Positions 50,495 to 62,180 of a DNA stretch of 64,000 nucleotides are shown here, piece by piece (positions within the stretch are counted from its first letter, which is position 1; each line of letters starts with the position of its first letter). The notes beneath the pieces were generated by a model. The model ran no database searches and was not told the origin of the DNA. It worked only from the letters and a program-made list of their open reading frames with translations. This stretch comes from an uncultured Flavobacteriaceae bacterium. GTDB taxonomy: Bacteria; Bacteroidota; Bacteroidia; Flavobacteriales; Flavobacteriaceae. The position numbers and the translations under genes are program-made. The stretch is taken from contig CAJWGK010000002.1 of assembly GCA_913030895.1 (NCBI GenBank), positions 1 to 64,000 on the forward strand. Reading direction: 5' to 3'.

Positions 50495-51821
50495 ATTAAT
50501 TTTACTTGCCACTTTACTTACCTCCTTTGCTTGGTCACAGACCTATCCTGAGTCACTATCGCTTGAGGAAGCGATCGAATTTGGGATGAAAAACAACCGA
50601 TCGATAATTAATGCAGATCGAGAAATTCTCAAGGCCAAAAAAGAACGTTGGAAAACCATTGCCATCGGACTGCCTCAGATCAGTTCTGAGATCAACTACC
50701 AAAACTTTTTAGAGATGCCCGTTTCTTTGGTGCCAGCTGAATTTTTTGGTGGAGAAGTAGGAACGTTTCGAGAACTTACTTTTGGAACCAAGCAAAACAT
50801 GATCGGATCTGTAAAAACGGAACAGCTTCTTTTTGACGGCTCCTATTTAGTTGGACTAGAAGCTTCACGTGTCTATCTAAAAATTTCTGAAAACCTATTT
50901 GAAAAAACGAATTTGGAAGTAAAGAAGCTGATTACTACCACTTATACCAATGTGTTGATTGCACAATATACTATCTCTTTTTTAGAAAAAAACAAAAAGA
51001 CCTTGGAAGTCAATTTAACGGAAATTCATCAATTGTTTAAAAACGGTTTTGAAGAAGAAGAGAGTGTTGAGCAAATGCAACTTTCTCTCGCCCAAGTCAA
51101 CAGTCAATTGAAATACGCACAAAACTTAGTGAAGATCACCAAAGAAATGGTCAAATTTGTTATTGGCTACCCCACCGAAAAACCGCTTGTCTTAGAAAGC
51201 GATCTGGAGACTATTTTTAATGAAGAAATTTATTTTAAAACCTCCCCAGAAATTGATGACATACAAAACAACATTGATATCAAAATTGCAGACAATAATG
51301 TCAAGTCAGAGTCCTTGCAATTCAAATATGAAAAATCTAAAAGTTTACCTAAACTCAGTGGTTTTATCAATCAAACTTACACTGGTAACAGCGAAGAATT
51401 CACCTTTACGGAGCGCAATCAAAAATGGTTTGGTTCTACCTTAGTAGGTTTGACTTTAAAAGTGCCTCTTTTTAGTTCTCTTGGAAGAACTGCCGTATCC
51501 CAAAAGGCAAAAATTAGTCTAGATCAAGCCATAACAGAACTTACAGACACGCAAGAGCGCGTCAGAATAGAAGTAAAAGCTGCCTACAATGACTACCAAC
51601 TTGCGATTGATAATTACTTTACCGAAAAAGAAAACCTACGCCTAGCAGAACGTATTGAGAAAAAAAATCAAACCAAATTCTTTGAAGGCATGGTTCAGAG
51701 TTTTGAACTGAGAATGGCACAAATGCAACTTTATACTGCACAAAATAATTTTGTCACTGCCATTCAATCCGTAATCAATAAAAAAACAGCATTAGAAACC
51801 CTACTTAACAAAACCTTTTAA
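50484..51821 (+). CDS. TolC family outer membrane efflux protein
   Basis: Signal peptide; SLSLEEAIEFGMKNNRSIINADREILKAK; coiled-coil OEP repeats. Confidence 0.88.
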   Translation: MKIKLILLATLLTSFAWSQTYPESLSLEEAIEFGMKNNRSIINADREILKAKKERWKTIAIGLPQISSEINYQNFLEMPVSLVPAEFFGGEVGTFRELTFGTKQNMIGSVKTEQLLFDGSYLVGLEASRVYLKISENLFEKTNLEVKKLITTTYTNVLIAQYTISFLEKNKKTLEVNLTEIHQLFKNGFEEEESVEQMQLSLAQVNSQLKYAQNLVKITKEMVKFVIGYPTEKPLVLESDLETIFNEEIYFKTSPEIDDIQNNIDIKIADNNVKSESLQFKYEKSKSLPKLSGFINQTYTGNSEEFTFTERNQKWFGSTLVGLTLKVPLFSSLGRTAVSQKAKISLDQAITELTDTQERVRIEVKAAYNDYQLAIDNYFTEKENLRLAERIEKKNQTKFFEGMVQSFELRMAQMQLYTAQNNFVTAIQSVINKKTALETLLNKTF

Positions 51822-51830
51822 TCAATCTCC

Positions 51831-52997
51831 ATGAAAAAATTAATATCTCTCCTCATCACTTCAATTATTATCGCCGCTTGTTCAGGTGAAAAACAAAGCT
51901 CAACTTCGGCACTACTCCAAGCCGAAGATCTCGACGGTTTAAAAGTCCAAAAGGATGAAAAGATTCAACAGATGAATGCCCTAAAAAAGGAATTAAACCA
52001 AATTAATCAGGCCATTTTGACATTAGATCCTGATGAGAAGCTACCCTTGATAACAACCATTAAGCTCGCTCCCGAAAATTTTAATCATCATATTGAAGTA
52101 CAAGGTAACATTCAAACCCGCCAAAATGTATTGCTCTATCCCGAATTTAACGGCAGCTTAAAACAGGTGTTTGTTCAAGAGGGACAAAAGGTGAAAAAAG
52201 GAGCACTATTGGCACAGATTGACGATGCAGGTTTAAAAAACCAACTGGAGCAACTTGAGATACAATCCAATCTATCAAAAACAATCTATGAGCGTTACCA
52301 AAGACTATGGGATAAAAATATAGGTTCCGAAATGGAATTGCTCAAAGCAAAAACAACCTATGAAGCCCAACTAAAAAGTATAGCCCAACTCAAAAAACAA
52401 CTGCTAAGAACCCAAATTCGCGCTCCTTTCTCTGGAACAATTGATGAGATTATTGCCAATACTGGAGCGAACTTAATGCCAGGGCAAACCCCTGTCTTGC
52501 GTGTGGTTAATTTGGACGAGATGTATATTGAGGCTAATATTCCTGAACGCTACGTCAGTGATATCAAATTGGGTACTGATGCCCTAGTCGAGATTCCAAT
52601 GCTAGGAAAAACTTACGCCACTCAGATTCGGCAAACTGGGAGTTTTATCAATCCCAACAATCGAAGTTTTAGGGTGGAAGCTCCGCTAGCCAATACAGAT
52701 GGTGACATCAAACCCAACCTATCGTGCAAACTAAAAATAAAAGATTACAACAACTCGAGTGCAATTATGATCCCACTGAGTATTATCAAAGAAAACGCTA
52801 AAGGTGATAAATACATTTTCAAGCTCAAACCAGGGAACAAACAAGATGTCTATACGACTGAAAAAGTTTTTATCGAACTGGGCAAAAAAAGTATGGAAAA
52901 AGTAGAAGTTACTGGAGGCATTGCGCCAGGTACATTGATCGTCAATGAGGGTGCCGCCATCGTTGAGGACAATCAAAGGGTAAGAAATATTCAATAA
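51831..52997 (+). CDS. RND efflux periplasmic adaptor (membrane fusion lipoprotein)
   Basis: Lipobox IIAAC; GSLKQVFVQEGQKVKKGALLAQID biotinyl-like motif; RAPFSGTIDEI. Confidence 0.92.
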   Translation: MKKLISLLITSIIIAACSGEKQSSTSALLQAEDLDGLKVQKDEKIQQMNALKKELNQINQAILTLDPDEKLPLITTIKLAPENFNHHIEVQGNIQTRQNVLLYPEFNGSLKQVFVQEGQKVKKGALLAQIDDAGLKNQLEQLEIQSNLSKTIYERYQRLWDKNIGSEMELLKAKTTYEAQLKSIAQLKKQLLRTQIRAPFSGTIDEIIANTGANLMPGQTPVLRVVNLDEMYIEANIPERYVSDIKLGTDALVEIPMLGKTYATQIRQTGSFINPNNRSFRVEAPLANTDGDIKPNLSCKLKIKDYNNSSAIMIPLSIIKENAKGDKYIFKLKPGNKQDVYTTEKVFIELGKKSMEKVEVTGGIAPGTLIVNEGAAIVEDNQRVRNIQ

Positions 52998-53007
52998 GCT
53001 GGGAGAG

Positions 53008-56000
53008 ATGAAAAAAATTTACAAAGAATTTCGACTGTCCAGTTGGGCGATAGATCACAAAACTGTGATTTATGTCATCATGGCAATATTTTTCTTCTTG
53101 GGAATTCGATCCTACAACGTCATGCCCCGAGAAAGCTTCCCTGAAATTAATGATACTCGTATGTTTGTCTCAGCCGTTTTCCCTGGAAATACAGCTGAAG
53201 ATATAGAAAGGCTTATTGTTGATCCTTTAGAAGATGCACTAAAAGGGGTTACCAACTTAATTGACATCACCTCCACTTCGGAGGAAGATTTTGCTGTCGT
53301 AAAACTACAGTTTGACGAAGATATCCCCGTTGAACTTGCCAAACAAAAAACCAAAGATTTGGTCGATGGTGTGGTCTCAGGTGCAGACTGGCCTACTTTT
53401 AATAATGCAAAAATAGAGCCTTCTGTGTTTGAGATGGACTTCTCTGAATTGATGCCCATTTTGAGTATCAGCATGATTGGGGATTATCCGATTGAACTGA
53501 TGAAGGATTTTGCTGGTTATCTAGAAGAAAAAATCGAACAGATCCCCGAGGTTAAATCTGTGGACATTCGAGGGATTCAAGCTTTTGAAGTTGAAGTTGC
53601 AGTTGATATCTACAAAATGACTGCCGCCAAAATCAGTTTTAATGACATCATTAACGCCATAAGTTCTGAAAATACAACCATCTCAGCGGGAAATATCATC
53701 CAAGGCGGACAGCGTCGTAGCATGAGAATTATTGGGGAAGTAAAAGATCCGCAAAAACTCAAAGAAATCGTCGTTAAAAGTGAAAAAGGAGCCACTTACT
53801 TGGGCGATATCGCTACCATCAGCTACCATGAAAAAGATGCTATTTCCTATGCCCGTTCTTATGGAGAAAAAGTCATTTTGCTGGATGTTAAAAAACGCGG
53901 TGGTAAAAATTTGATTCAAGCCTCCCAAAAAATCCAAGCTTTGGTGAGTGAAATCGGAGAGAATCTATTTCCAAAAGATCTAAAATTAGCGATTTCAAAT
54001 GACCAATCCGCCACCACCCTCAACCAAGTAAGTGATTTGGTTAACAACATTATTTTCGGCGTGATTTTAGTCGTTATTGTCCTGATGTTCTTTTTGGGCT
54101 TTCGCAACTCACTATTTGTGGGTTTTGCAATTCCTATGTCCATGTTTATGTCTTTTATGATCCTTTCCATCTTAGGCTACACGATGAACACCATGGTCTT
54201 ATTTGGCTTGGTTATGGGACTAGGAATGCTTGTAGACAACGGGATTGTAGTTGTGGAAAACGTCTACCGATTGATGGAAAAAGAAGGTATGTCACGAATT
54301 GAAGCTGCTAAGAAAGGGATTGGAGAAATCGCCTTTCCGATTATTGTCTCCACAGCCACCACCATTGCTGCTTTTGTACCGCTGGGGGCGTGGCCTGGAT
54401 TGATGGGCGAATTTATGATTTACTTCCCCATTACACTATCAGTGGTTTTGGGGTCATCACTGATCGTTGCCTTATTTTTCAATTCTATGCTGGTTTCTCG
54501 TTTTATGGAAATCGATGAGCGTGAAATCTCTACAAAAAGCTTATGGCGAATCACCTTTATTCTGGGCGGATTAGGGCTTTTACTCGTATTTAACACTGGC
54601 GTATTAAGAGGAATCGGTACACTAATGATTACCCTTACCCTACTCTTTTGGGCTTACAAGTACTTTATAAAAAAACAAGCTGCCCGTTTCCAAATGATCT
54701 TCTTGCCTAAGTTGGAAAAAGCTTATCGTTCTTTTCTTACAATCGCCTTAAAAGGCTATCGACCTGTGGCTTTTTTGTTAGGCACCTTTTTTCTCTTGTT
54801 TTTTTCATTTATTCTGATGGGAATTTTTCCCCCTAAAGTTGAATTTTTCCCTGAAAATCAACCGTTGCAAATATTTACTTACATCGAATATCCTCAAGGG
54901 ACTGCCATTGAAAAAACCAATAGCATCACAAAAAGAATCGAAAGAGACATTTATAAGGTCATTAATCAAGAAAAATATCGGCAAGGAGATTACAATTTCT
55001 TAGTCGAGGATGCTGTTGCACAGGTAGGTGCCGGGGCGGGTAATCCAGAAATTGATGGCGGGGTAACCAATGAAATGCCCCATAAAGCGAAGGTCTCATT
55101 AACCATGAGAGAATTTAAATTCCGAAATGGCTTGTCCAGTGAAAGCCTGAGGAGTGAAATTCAACAAACCCTAAAAGGAAAATATCCCGGTGTAGCCATT
55201 TCTGTAGAAAAAGATGCTAATGGCCCACCAGTAGGGTATCCTGTCAATATTGAAATATCTGGACGGGATTATGAACAGCTTATTCAAACGGCAGAAAAAA
55301 TAAAAGACTTCTTGGATACTGAAAATATTCTCGGAGTGGAAGAATTAAAAATTGATGTCAATAAAAACAAACCTGGAATCCAGCTGATCATTGACAGAGA
55401 AAAAGCTGGAGAGCTAGGTATCACCACCACCATGATCGGAAGACAATTAAGGGCATCGCTGTTTGGCTCCAAAGCTGGGATATACAAAAAAGACGGTGAA
55501 GATTATGAAATAAATGTGAGACTGAAAGAAGCTCAGCGTTATGACAACAACGCTTTATTCAATCAATTCATCACCTTTAGAGACCAATCCTCAGGTAAAA
55601 TAAAAGAAATTCCTATTGCCGCTTTGGTGACCGCAAAAAACAACGCATCATTCAGTGCCATAAAACACAGGAAGTCTGTAAGAATGGTAACGCTATATTC
55701 GGACGTGCTGGCAGGGTATAACGCCAACGAGGTTGTCGCTAATGTCAAGGCAGCTTTATCGAATTACGATTTGGATTTTGGGGTCGACTTTAAATTTACT
55801 GGTGAAATAGAAGAGCAAGAGAAAAATATGAGTTTTCTTTCTAATGCCTTATTAGCAGCTTTGGCACTGATCATGTTACTGTTGGTCTTTCAGTTCAATT
55901 CCATTTCTAAACCGATTATCATACTGATTTCTATTTTCTTAAGTTTCACTGGGGTCTTTTATGGTATTACTGTTTTCCAATTGCCATTTGTGATCTTAAT

Positions 56001-56445
56001 GACCATGATGGGGATTATCTCTCTATCGGGAATTGTGGTAAATAATGGCGTAGTGTTATTGGATTACACCCAATTGTTAATCGACAGAAAAAAGTTGGAA
56101 ATGGACATTCCCAATGACCAAATGCTTCCCAAAGCTGAAGCTATAGAGGCGATTATTAATGGGGGTACGGCAAGACTGCGCCCAGTAATTTTAACTGCGA
56201 TAACGACCATACTGGGGTTAATTCCACTTTCGATAGGGTTAAACATTGATTTTTTCTCCCTGTTCTCAGATTGGGATCCGAAGATTTATGTTGGTGGAGA
56301 CAATGTGATTTTTTGGGGACCTCTGGCAAAAACAGTAATCTTTGGATTGAGTTTTGCCACCTTCCTCACCCTGATTATAGTCCCGGCGACCTTCCTAATC
56401 AGCTATCAGTTAAAGATGAAATTTAAACGCATTTTTAAAAACTAA
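53008..56445 (+). CDS. RND efflux permease
   Basis: [62 protein letters not shown]; 1145 aa. Confidence 0.95.
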   Translation: MKKIYKEFRLSSWAIDHKTVIYVIMAIFFFLGIRSYNVMPRESFPEINDTRMFVSAVFPGNTAEDIERLIVDPLEDALKGVTNLIDITSTSEEDFAVVKLQFDEDIPVELAKQKTKDLVDGVVSGADWPTFNNAKIEPSVFEMDFSELMPILSISMIGDYPIELMKDFAGYLEEKIEQIPEVKSVDIRGIQAFEVEVAVDIYKMTAAKISFNDIINAISSENTTISAGNIIQGGQRRSMRIIGEVKDPQKLKEIVVKSEKGATYLGDIATISYHEKDAISYARSYGEKVILLDVKKRGGKNLIQASQKIQALVSEIGENLFPKDLKLAISNDQSATTLNQVSDLVNNIIFGVILVVIVLMFFLGFRNSLFVGFAIPMSMFMSFMILSILGYTMNTMVLFGLVMGLGMLVDNGIVVVENVYRLMEKEGMSRIEAAKKGIGEIAFPIIVSTATTIAAFVPLGAWPGLMGEFMIYFPITLSVVLGSSLIVALFFNSMLVSRFMEIDEREISTKSLWRITFILGGLGLLLVFNTGVLRGIGTLMITLTLLFWAYKYFIKKQAARFQMIFLPKLEKAYRSFLTIALKGYRPVAFLLGTFFLLFFSFILMGIFPPKVEFFPENQPLQIFTYIEYPQGTAIEKTNSITKRIERDIYKVINQEKYRQGDYNFLVEDAVAQVGAGAGNPEIDGGVTNEMPHKAKVSLTMREFKFRNGLSSESLRSEIQQTLKGKYPGVAISVEKDANGPPVGYPVNIEISGRDYEQLIQTAEKIKDFLDTENILGVEELKIDVNKNKPGIQLIIDREKAGELGITTTMIGRQLRASLFGSKAGIYKKDGEDYEINVRLKEAQRYDNNALFNQFITFRDQSSGKIKEIPIAALVTAKNNASFSAIKHRKSVRMVTLYSDVLAGYNANEVVANVKAALSNYDLDFGVDFKFTGEIEEQEKNMSFLSNALLAALALIMLLLVFQFNSISKPIIILISIFLSFTGVFYGITVFQLPFVILMTMMGIISLSGIVVNNGVVLLDYTQLLIDRKKLEMDIPNDQMLPKAEAIEAIINGGTARLRPVILTAITTILGLIPLSIGLNIDFFSLFSDWDPKIYVGGDNVIFWGPLAKTVIFGLSFATFLTLIIVPATFLISYQLKMKFKRIFKN

Positions 56446-56475
56446 CTTACCCTATTGGAAAAGATACGTTCTTAT

Positions 56476-56483
56476 TACCTTTG
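56476..56483 (+). promoter_or_regulatory. TACCTTTG -7 promoter element for aspS
   Basis: Exact TAnnTTTG match; overlaps the upstream GTG proposed by the ORF track. Confidence 0.5.
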
Positions 56484-56500
56484 TGACGAAACCATTTACA

Positions 56501-58261
56501 ATGCTTAGATCCCATCATTGCGGAGCACTTTCCGAATCCGATTTAAATCAAGAAGTTACCCTTGCTGGATGGGTGCAAAAAGTCAGAAATAAAGGCTTTA
56601 TTGTCTGGGTTGATCTCAGAGATCGTTACGGTATCACCCAACTGGTATTTGACGAAAAAAGAACTCCTGAGGCAGTTTTTAAAAAGTCTGCCGAACTCGG
56701 CAGAGAGGACGTTATTCAGATCAAAGGCACCGTTATTGAACGGGAATCTAAAAATCCCAACCTACCTACTGGCGGTATCGAAATATTAGCAACAGAACTA
56801 ACTCTTCTAAACAAAGCACAAACCCCGCCATTTACCATAGAAAACCAAACCGATGGCGGCGACGAACTACGGATGCAATTTCGCTACTTAGATTTGAGAA
56901 GAAACCCTGTTAGGGAAAATCTTATCCATAGGCATCGCGTCACGATGGCCGTTAGAAACTTTTTATCTCAGGCAGGTTTTATAGATGTCGAAACCCCCTA
57001 TTTGATTAAGTCAACACCAGAGGGAGCAAGGGATTTTATCGTCCCCTCAAGAATGAATAATGGACAGTTTTATGCTTTGCCACAATCCCCACAAACTTTC
57101 AAGCAATTGCTAATGGTCGGTGGTTTTGATAAATATTTTCAGATTGTAAAATGCTTCAGGGACGAGGATTTAAGAGCGGACAGGCAACCAGAGTTTACCC
57201 AAATCGATTGTGAGATGTCCTTTGTAGAACAAGAAGATGTTTTGTCTCAATTTGAAGCACTAATCAAACATTTACTTTCAGAAATCAAAGGAGTAGAATT
57301 GTCTGAATTTCCAAGAATCACCTATGCTGAAGCGATGGAAAAATACGGCAACGATAAACCCGATATTCGTTTTGGAATGATCTTTGGAAACCTGAATGAG
57401 GTTGCTAAAGGCAAGGGGTTTAATGTGTTTGACAGTCAAGAATTAATAGTAGGTATCGCTGTTCCTGGCGGTGCCAATTATACCCGTAAGGAAATCGATA
57501 ATTGGATTGATTGGGTCAAACGACCTCAAGTGGGGGCCAAAGGTTTGGTCTGGGTTAAATGCAATCAAGACGGGAGTTACAAATCCTCTGTCGATAAGTT
57601 TTTTAATCAGCAAGATTTGGGTGAGTGGGCTAAAGTCACCAATGCACAAGCTGGAGATTTGATCTTTGTCATGGCAGGAGACACCCTAGACACTCAAGCA
57701 CAATTGAGTGCCCTTAGAATGGAAGTAGCCCAGCAGATGGACCTCCGAAATGCCGATGAATTTGCTGCACTGTGGGTCACTGATTTTCCGCTATTAGAAT
57801 GGGATGAGGAAACCCAACGTTACCATGCCATGCACCACCCCTTTACGGCTCCCAAAAACGAATATTTGGAGCTTTTGGAAACCAATCCAGAAAAAGTATT
57901 GGCAAATGCCTATGACCTTGTCCTAAACGGAAACGAAGTTGGAGGAGGCTCTATAAGAATTCACGACACCCAACTACAGGAAAAAATGTTTTCATTGCTT
58001 GGCTTTAGCGAAACAGAAGCCAAGGAACAATTCGGTTTTTTGATGGACGCTTTTCAATACGGTGCTCCGCCCCACGGAGGCATTGCATTAGGATTAGATC
58101 GACTCGTTGCACTTTTGGGCGGTAGTGAGACCATAAGAGACTTCATCGCCTTTCCAAAAAACAACCACGGTAGAGATGTGATGATCGATGCACCAGCAAA
58201 CGTCACAGACGATCAGTTAGAGGAATTGTATCTAAAATCCTTACCCAAGGACCCTTCCTAA
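56501..58261 (+). CDS. aspS: aspartyl-tRNA synthetase
   Basis: [68 protein letters not shown] 56501 preferred. Confidence 0.95.
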   Translation: MLRSHHCGALSESDLNQEVTLAGWVQKVRNKGFIVWVDLRDRYGITQLVFDEKRTPEAVFKKSAELGREDVIQIKGTVIERESKNPNLPTGGIEILATELTLLNKAQTPPFTIENQTDGGDELRMQFRYLDLRRNPVRENLIHRHRVTMAVRNFLSQAGFIDVETPYLIKSTPEGARDFIVPSRMNNGQFYALPQSPQTFKQLLMVGGFDKYFQIVKCFRDEDLRADRQPEFTQIDCEMSFVEQEDVLSQFEALIKHLLSEIKGVELSEFPRITYAEAMEKYGNDKPDIRFGMIFGNLNEVAKGKGFNVFDSQELIVGIAVPGGANYTRKEIDNWIDWVKRPQVGAKGLVWVKCNQDGSYKSSVDKFFNQQDLGEWAKVTNAQAGDLIFVMAGDTLDTQAQLSALRMEVAQQMDLRNADEFAALWVTDFPLLEWDEETQRYHAMHHPFTAPKNEYLELLETNPEKVLANAYDLVLNGNEVGGGSIRIHDTQLQEKMFSLLGFSETEAKEQFGFLMDAFQYGAPPHGGIALGLDRLVALLGGSETIRDFIAFPKNNHGRDVMIDAPANVTDDQLEELYLKSLPKDPS

Positions 58262-58286
58262 AGAAAATTCTTACAATTTAAATTCA

Positions 58287-58526
58287 ATGAAAATTTTTCT
58301 TAGAATCTTTTTTTTAGCCCTGCTCACCTGCCTGACCATTGGATTTTACATCAAGACATTTGAAAATTCTCAGCAGGGAAATAAAATAGTAGGTTTTACC
58401 GTATTAGGCGCTGCCTTTATCTTTATGCCCATTTTCTTAGTCCATCGATGGAAAGGAAAAAGGCTGAAGGACTACACTCTTTCCAAGGAAAATTTGGAGA
58501 AACTAAGAAATTCTGATCAAAAATAA
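58287..58526 (+). CDS. small two-TM membrane protein
   Basis: 79-aa ORF with two hydrophobic segments and a basic C-terminus. Confidence 0.6.
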   Translation: MKIFLRIFFLALLTCLTIGFYIKTFENSQQGNKIVGFTVLGAAFIFMPIFLVHRWKGKRLKDYTLSKENLEKLRNSDQK

Positions 58527-58587
58527 CGTAAAATTATACTTTGGCAGTTTTATTAAATGTAACTTGCGCAAAATTAATTTATTATAA

Positions 58588-58779
58588 ATGACTGGTACAG
58601 TTAAATTTTTTAATGGATCCAAAGGTTATGGGTTCATTACCAATGACGAAACATCTGAAGATGTATTTGTTCACGTTTCTGCCCTAAATGGGCTTACACT
58701 CCAAGAGGGTGACAAAGTTGAGTATGTAGAAGAAGAAGGAAATAAAGGGAAGCAAGCTTCTCAAATTGCCCTATTATAA
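58588..58779 (+). CDS. cold-shock domain protein
   Basis: TGTVKFFNGSKGYGFITNDETSEDVFVHVSAL (RNP1/RNP2). Confidence 0.95.
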   Translation: MTGTVKFFNGSKGYGFITNDETSEDVFVHVSALNGLTLQEGDKVEYVEEEGNKGKQASQIALL

Positions 58780-58802
58780 TATACATTACGACTTAAGAAA
58801 TT

Positions 58803-58828
58803 AAGCCTCCCAATGGGAGGCTTTTTTA
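58803..58828 (+). terminator. Rho-independent terminator after the cold-shock gene
   Basis: AAGCCTCCC-AAT-GGGAGGCTT stem-loop followed by a T run. Confidence 0.88.
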
Positions 58829-59269
58829 TTTTCTTTTACTTTCAAAAAATTGATGCAGTAAGTCCGCCGATGCTGATTCCATCACCCCACCACTGACGGT
58901 CGCTTTTGGGTGAGGCGCAATTCGGGCTTGACGATAACCGCGCTTTTGATCAGCCGCAGCATAAACGATTCTACTGAGTTGCGCCCAATAAATCGCACCC
59001 ATACACATCACGCAAGGTTCTAATGTAACATATAACGTACAGCCATTGAGGTATTTGCCATTTAGAAAATTAGCTGCTGAAGTAATGGCTTGCATTTCGG
59101 CATGTGCTGTAACATCATTGAGTCGCTCGGTCAAATTATGCGCCCTGGCAATAATTTTATTATCGATAGCAATGACCGCACCTACAGGAACCTCATCCGC
59201 CTCAAAAGCCTTTTGTGCCTCGATCAATGCCTGCCTCATAAAATAATTATCATCGTATAATAATTCCAT
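58826..59269 (-). CDS. tadA: tRNA(adenine34)/nucleoside deaminase
   Basis: AHAEMQAITSA and LEPCVMCMGAIYWAQLSRIVYAA zinc motifs. Confidence 0.88.
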   Translation of the reverse strand: MELLYDDNYFMRQALIEAQKAFEADEVPVGAVIAIDNKIIARAHNLTERLNDVTAHAEMQAITSAANFLNGKYLNGCTLYVTLEPCVMCMGAIYWAQLSRIVYAAADQKRGYRQARIAPHPKATVSGGVMESASADLLHQFFESKRK

Positions 59270-59313
59270 GCGGTTAAATTACAAAACCCCTTTAGTCAGC
59301 ACAAACGAAATTT

Positions 59314-59321
59314 TATCTTTG
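59314..59321 (+). promoter_or_regulatory. TATCTTTG -7 promoter element upstream of polA
   Basis: Exact TAnnTTTG match 33 bp before the polA ATG. Confidence 0.5.
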
Positions 59322-59354
59322 TAACTTGAGCCAAGCAATAATTAAAAGTCACCG

Positions 59355-62180
59355 ATGAGCGGAAAAAAAAGACTCTTCCTTCTTGATGCCTACGCCCTTA
59401 TTTTTAGAGGCTATTATGCCTTTATCAAAAATCCAAGAATCAATTCCAAAGGGATGAATACCTCTGCCATCATGGGGTTTATGAACTCGCTACTTGACGT
59501 AATCAAACGAGAAAAACCAGATCATTTGGCCGTATGTTTTGACAAAGGCGGTTCACAAGTTCGTACGGAGATGTTTACCGAATACAAGGCCAACCGAGAC
59601 GAAACTCCTGAAGCTATAGTTATTGCCGTGCCGTACATTCAAAAAATTCTCGAGGCGATGCATATCCCAGTAGTCGTAAAAGAGGGTTTTGAAGCTGATG
59701 ATATTATTGGAACCCTTGCCAAGCAGGCCGAAAAAGAAAACTACGAAACCTTTATGGTCACCCCCGATAAAGATTTTGCACAGCTCGTTTCTGAAAATAT
59801 TTTTATGTACCGCCCAGCACGGATGGGTAACGGTATTGAAATATGGGGTGTTCCTGAGGTCAAAGAAAAATTTGAGATTGAAAACCCTGAGCAAGTGATC
59901 GACTACCTCGGAATGATGGGCGATAGTGTGGACAACATTCCTGGTTTGCCCGGGGTGGGCGATAAAACAGCCAAAAAGTTTCTTAAAGAATTTGGCAGTA
60001 TGGAAAATCTGCTCGACAATGTGGATCAGTTGCAGGGCAAACTCAAGGAGAAAATTGAAGCCAACAAAGAATTGGGCATTCTTTCCAAAAAACTCGCTAC
60101 CATCATTACGGATGTCCCTGTAAAATTTAATGCAAAAGACTATGAACTCTCCACACCAGATATCGAAGCGGCAACCACCATTTTTGAAGAATTAGAATTC
60201 AGGAGAATACAGGAAAATTTTAAAAGAATATTTCTCCTTGACAAGGAGATTGTTGCTCCAGATGTAAGTGAAAAAACGACGCCAACGCCTCCAAAAATAT
60301 CTGGTGACCAATTTGATTTATTCAATCCACCCCCAGGCCAAGGAAACAGCCCAGCAGAAACCAACAGAGCCAACCAAAATAATACAAAACACCAATATCA
60401 GTTGGTCGATTCCTCAATTGGTCAAAGCTTACTTTTAAAAAAATTATTGTCCCAGTCCTCCGTTTGTTTTGATACCGAAACTACCGGGCTCGACAGCCTT
60501 CAGGCACAGCTAGTAGGGATTGCATTCAGTTGGGAAAATCACAAGGGTTACTACCTTCCATTCCCAGAAAATCAACAAGAGGCACAAGCCATCATAGAAA
60601 CATTTAGACCTTTTTTTGAAAATGAGCAAATAGAAAAAATAGGCCACAACCTAAAGTACGATTTAAAAGTCCTGATAAAATATAAAATTAAAGTAGTCGG
60701 GCCACTTTATGACACGATGATTGCCCACTACTTAATCAATCCCGATATGCGACACAATATGGACGTCTTAGCGGAGACCTACCTGAACTACAGCCCGCAG
60801 TCCATCACCGAACTCATCGGTAAAAAAGGAAAAAACCAAGGGAATATGCGGGAAGTGGATTTGGAAAAACAAACCGAATACGCAGTTGAGGATGCCGACA
60901 TTACTTTTCAATTAAAACAACATTTTGAAAAGGAACTTGAGGATGCCAATACCGCATCCCTTTTTCGGGATGTAGAGCTCCCTTTGGTCGAAGTATTGAC
61001 CGTAATGGAAGCTGAAGGAATCAACCTCAATGTAGCCTTTCTCCATCAGCTCGCCAAAACACTGACATCAGATATTGAAACCCTGGAAAAAGCTGTTTTT
61101 GAGGAGGTAGGCGAAACTTTCAATTTGGCATCGCCCAAACAGCTTGGTGTGGTCTTATTTGAAAAGCTCAAGCTGGTTGACAAACCCAAGAAAACCAAAA
61201 CCGGACAATATTCCACGGCTGAGGATACCCTTTCCTTTTTAGCAAAAACACATCCCATCGTTGAAAAAATACTGCAATGGCGATCACTTCAAAAACTACT
61301 AACAACCTACGTATCTGCTTTGCCAGAAGATCTTAACCCCAATACTGGTCGTATTCACACCATTTACAATCAAGCCGTAGCAGCTACGGGAAGATTGAGC
61401 AGCAACAACCCCAACTTACAAAATATTCCCATCCGGACCATTCGGGGACAAGAAGTCCGAAAAGCATTTATTCCCCGTGACAAGGATCACGTCCTGATGG
61501 CTGCGGATTACTCTCAAATTGAGCTACGCATTATCGCTGCCCTTAGTAAAGACCCCTCCATGGTCAAAGCCTTTCAAAACAATGAGGATATTCATACGGC
61601 TACGGCTGCGAAAGTTTTTGATGTTCCCCTAGAGGAAGTCACTCGTGAACAACGAGGCAATGCCAAAACCGTCAATTTTGGAATCGTCTATGGTGTTTCC
61701 GCCTTTGGCTTGAGTCAACAGACCAATCTCAATCGATCTGAATCTAAAGAATTGATCGAAACTTATTACAATACTTATCCGCAACTCAGAGCATATATTG
61801 CCAATCAAATTGACTTTGCAAGAGAACACGGTTATGTGGCTACTGTATTGGGGCGTCGCCGTTACCTCAAAGACATCAATTCTCAAAATGCGGTAGTTCG
61901 CGGGGCAGCTGAGCGCAATGCGGTTAATGCACCTATCCAAGGAAGTGCTGCAGATATTATCAAACTGGCGATGATTCAGATTCACCAAAAAATCAAAGCA
62001 GATAACTGGCAATCCAAAATGCTATTACAAGTCCATGATGAACTCGTGTTTGATGTTGTAAAGTCGGAAAAAGAAGCCTTTGAAAAAATGGTTAAAACCG
62101 AAATGGAAAATGCTTTTGATATTGGTTTGCCTTTGGTAGTCGATATCGGTTTTGGGGGGAATTGGCTTGAGGCGCATTGA
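59355..62180 (+). CDS. polA: DNA polymerase I
   Basis: N-terminal 5'-3' exonuclease (LLDAYALIFRGYYAF), DTETTGLD 3'-5' exonuclease motif, ADYSQIELRIIA and VHDELVFDV polymerase motifs. Confidence 0.97.
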   Translation: MSGKKRLFLLDAYALIFRGYYAFIKNPRINSKGMNTSAIMGFMNSLLDVIKREKPDHLAVCFDKGGSQVRTEMFTEYKANRDETPEAIVIAVPYIQKILEAMHIPVVVKEGFEADDIIGTLAKQAEKENYETFMVTPDKDFAQLVSENIFMYRPARMGNGIEIWGVPEVKEKFEIENPEQVIDYLGMMGDSVDNIPGLPGVGDKTAKKFLKEFGSMENLLDNVDQLQGKLKEKIEANKELGILSKKLATIITDVPVKFNAKDYELSTPDIEAATTIFEELEFRRIQENFKRIFLLDKEIVAPDVSEKTTPTPPKISGDQFDLFNPPPGQGNSPAETNRANQNNTKHQYQLVDSSIGQSLLLKKLLSQSSVCFDTETTGLDSLQAQLVGIAFSWENHKGYYLPFPENQQEAQAIIETFRPFFENEQIEKIGHNLKYDLKVLIKYKIKVVGPLYDTMIAHYLINPDMRHNMDVLAETYLNYSPQSITELIGKKGKNQGNMREVDLEKQTEYAVEDADITFQLKQHFEKELEDANTASLFRDVELPLVEVLTVMEAEGINLNVAFLHQLAKTLTSDIETLEKAVFEEVGETFNLASPKQLGVVLFEKLKLVDKPKKTKTGQYSTAEDTLSFLAKTHPIVEKILQWRSLQKLLTTYVSALPEDLNPNTGRIHTIYNQAVAATGRLSSNNPNLQNIPIRTIRGQEVRKAFIPRDKDHVLMAADYSQIELRIIAALSKDPSMVKAFQNNEDIHTATAAKVFDVPLEEVTREQRGNAKTVNFGIVYGVSAFGLSQQTNLNRSESKELIETYYNTYPQLRAYIANQIDFAREHGYVATVLGRRRYLKDINSQNAVVRGAAERNAVNAPIQGSAADIIKLAMIQIHQKIKADNWQSKMLLQVHDELVFDVVKSEKEAFEKMVKTEMENAFDIGLPLVVDIGFGGNWLEAH

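Noticed and set aside
53112-53474. 120-aa minus-strand ORF opposite the RND permease, plus similar ones at 53610-54170
   Set aside because: Antisense shadows (Ser-rich) of strongly supported RND coding sequence.
61629-62012. 127-aa minus-strand ORF opposite polA
   Set aside because: Overlaps conserved polymerase motifs on the plus strand; not independent.
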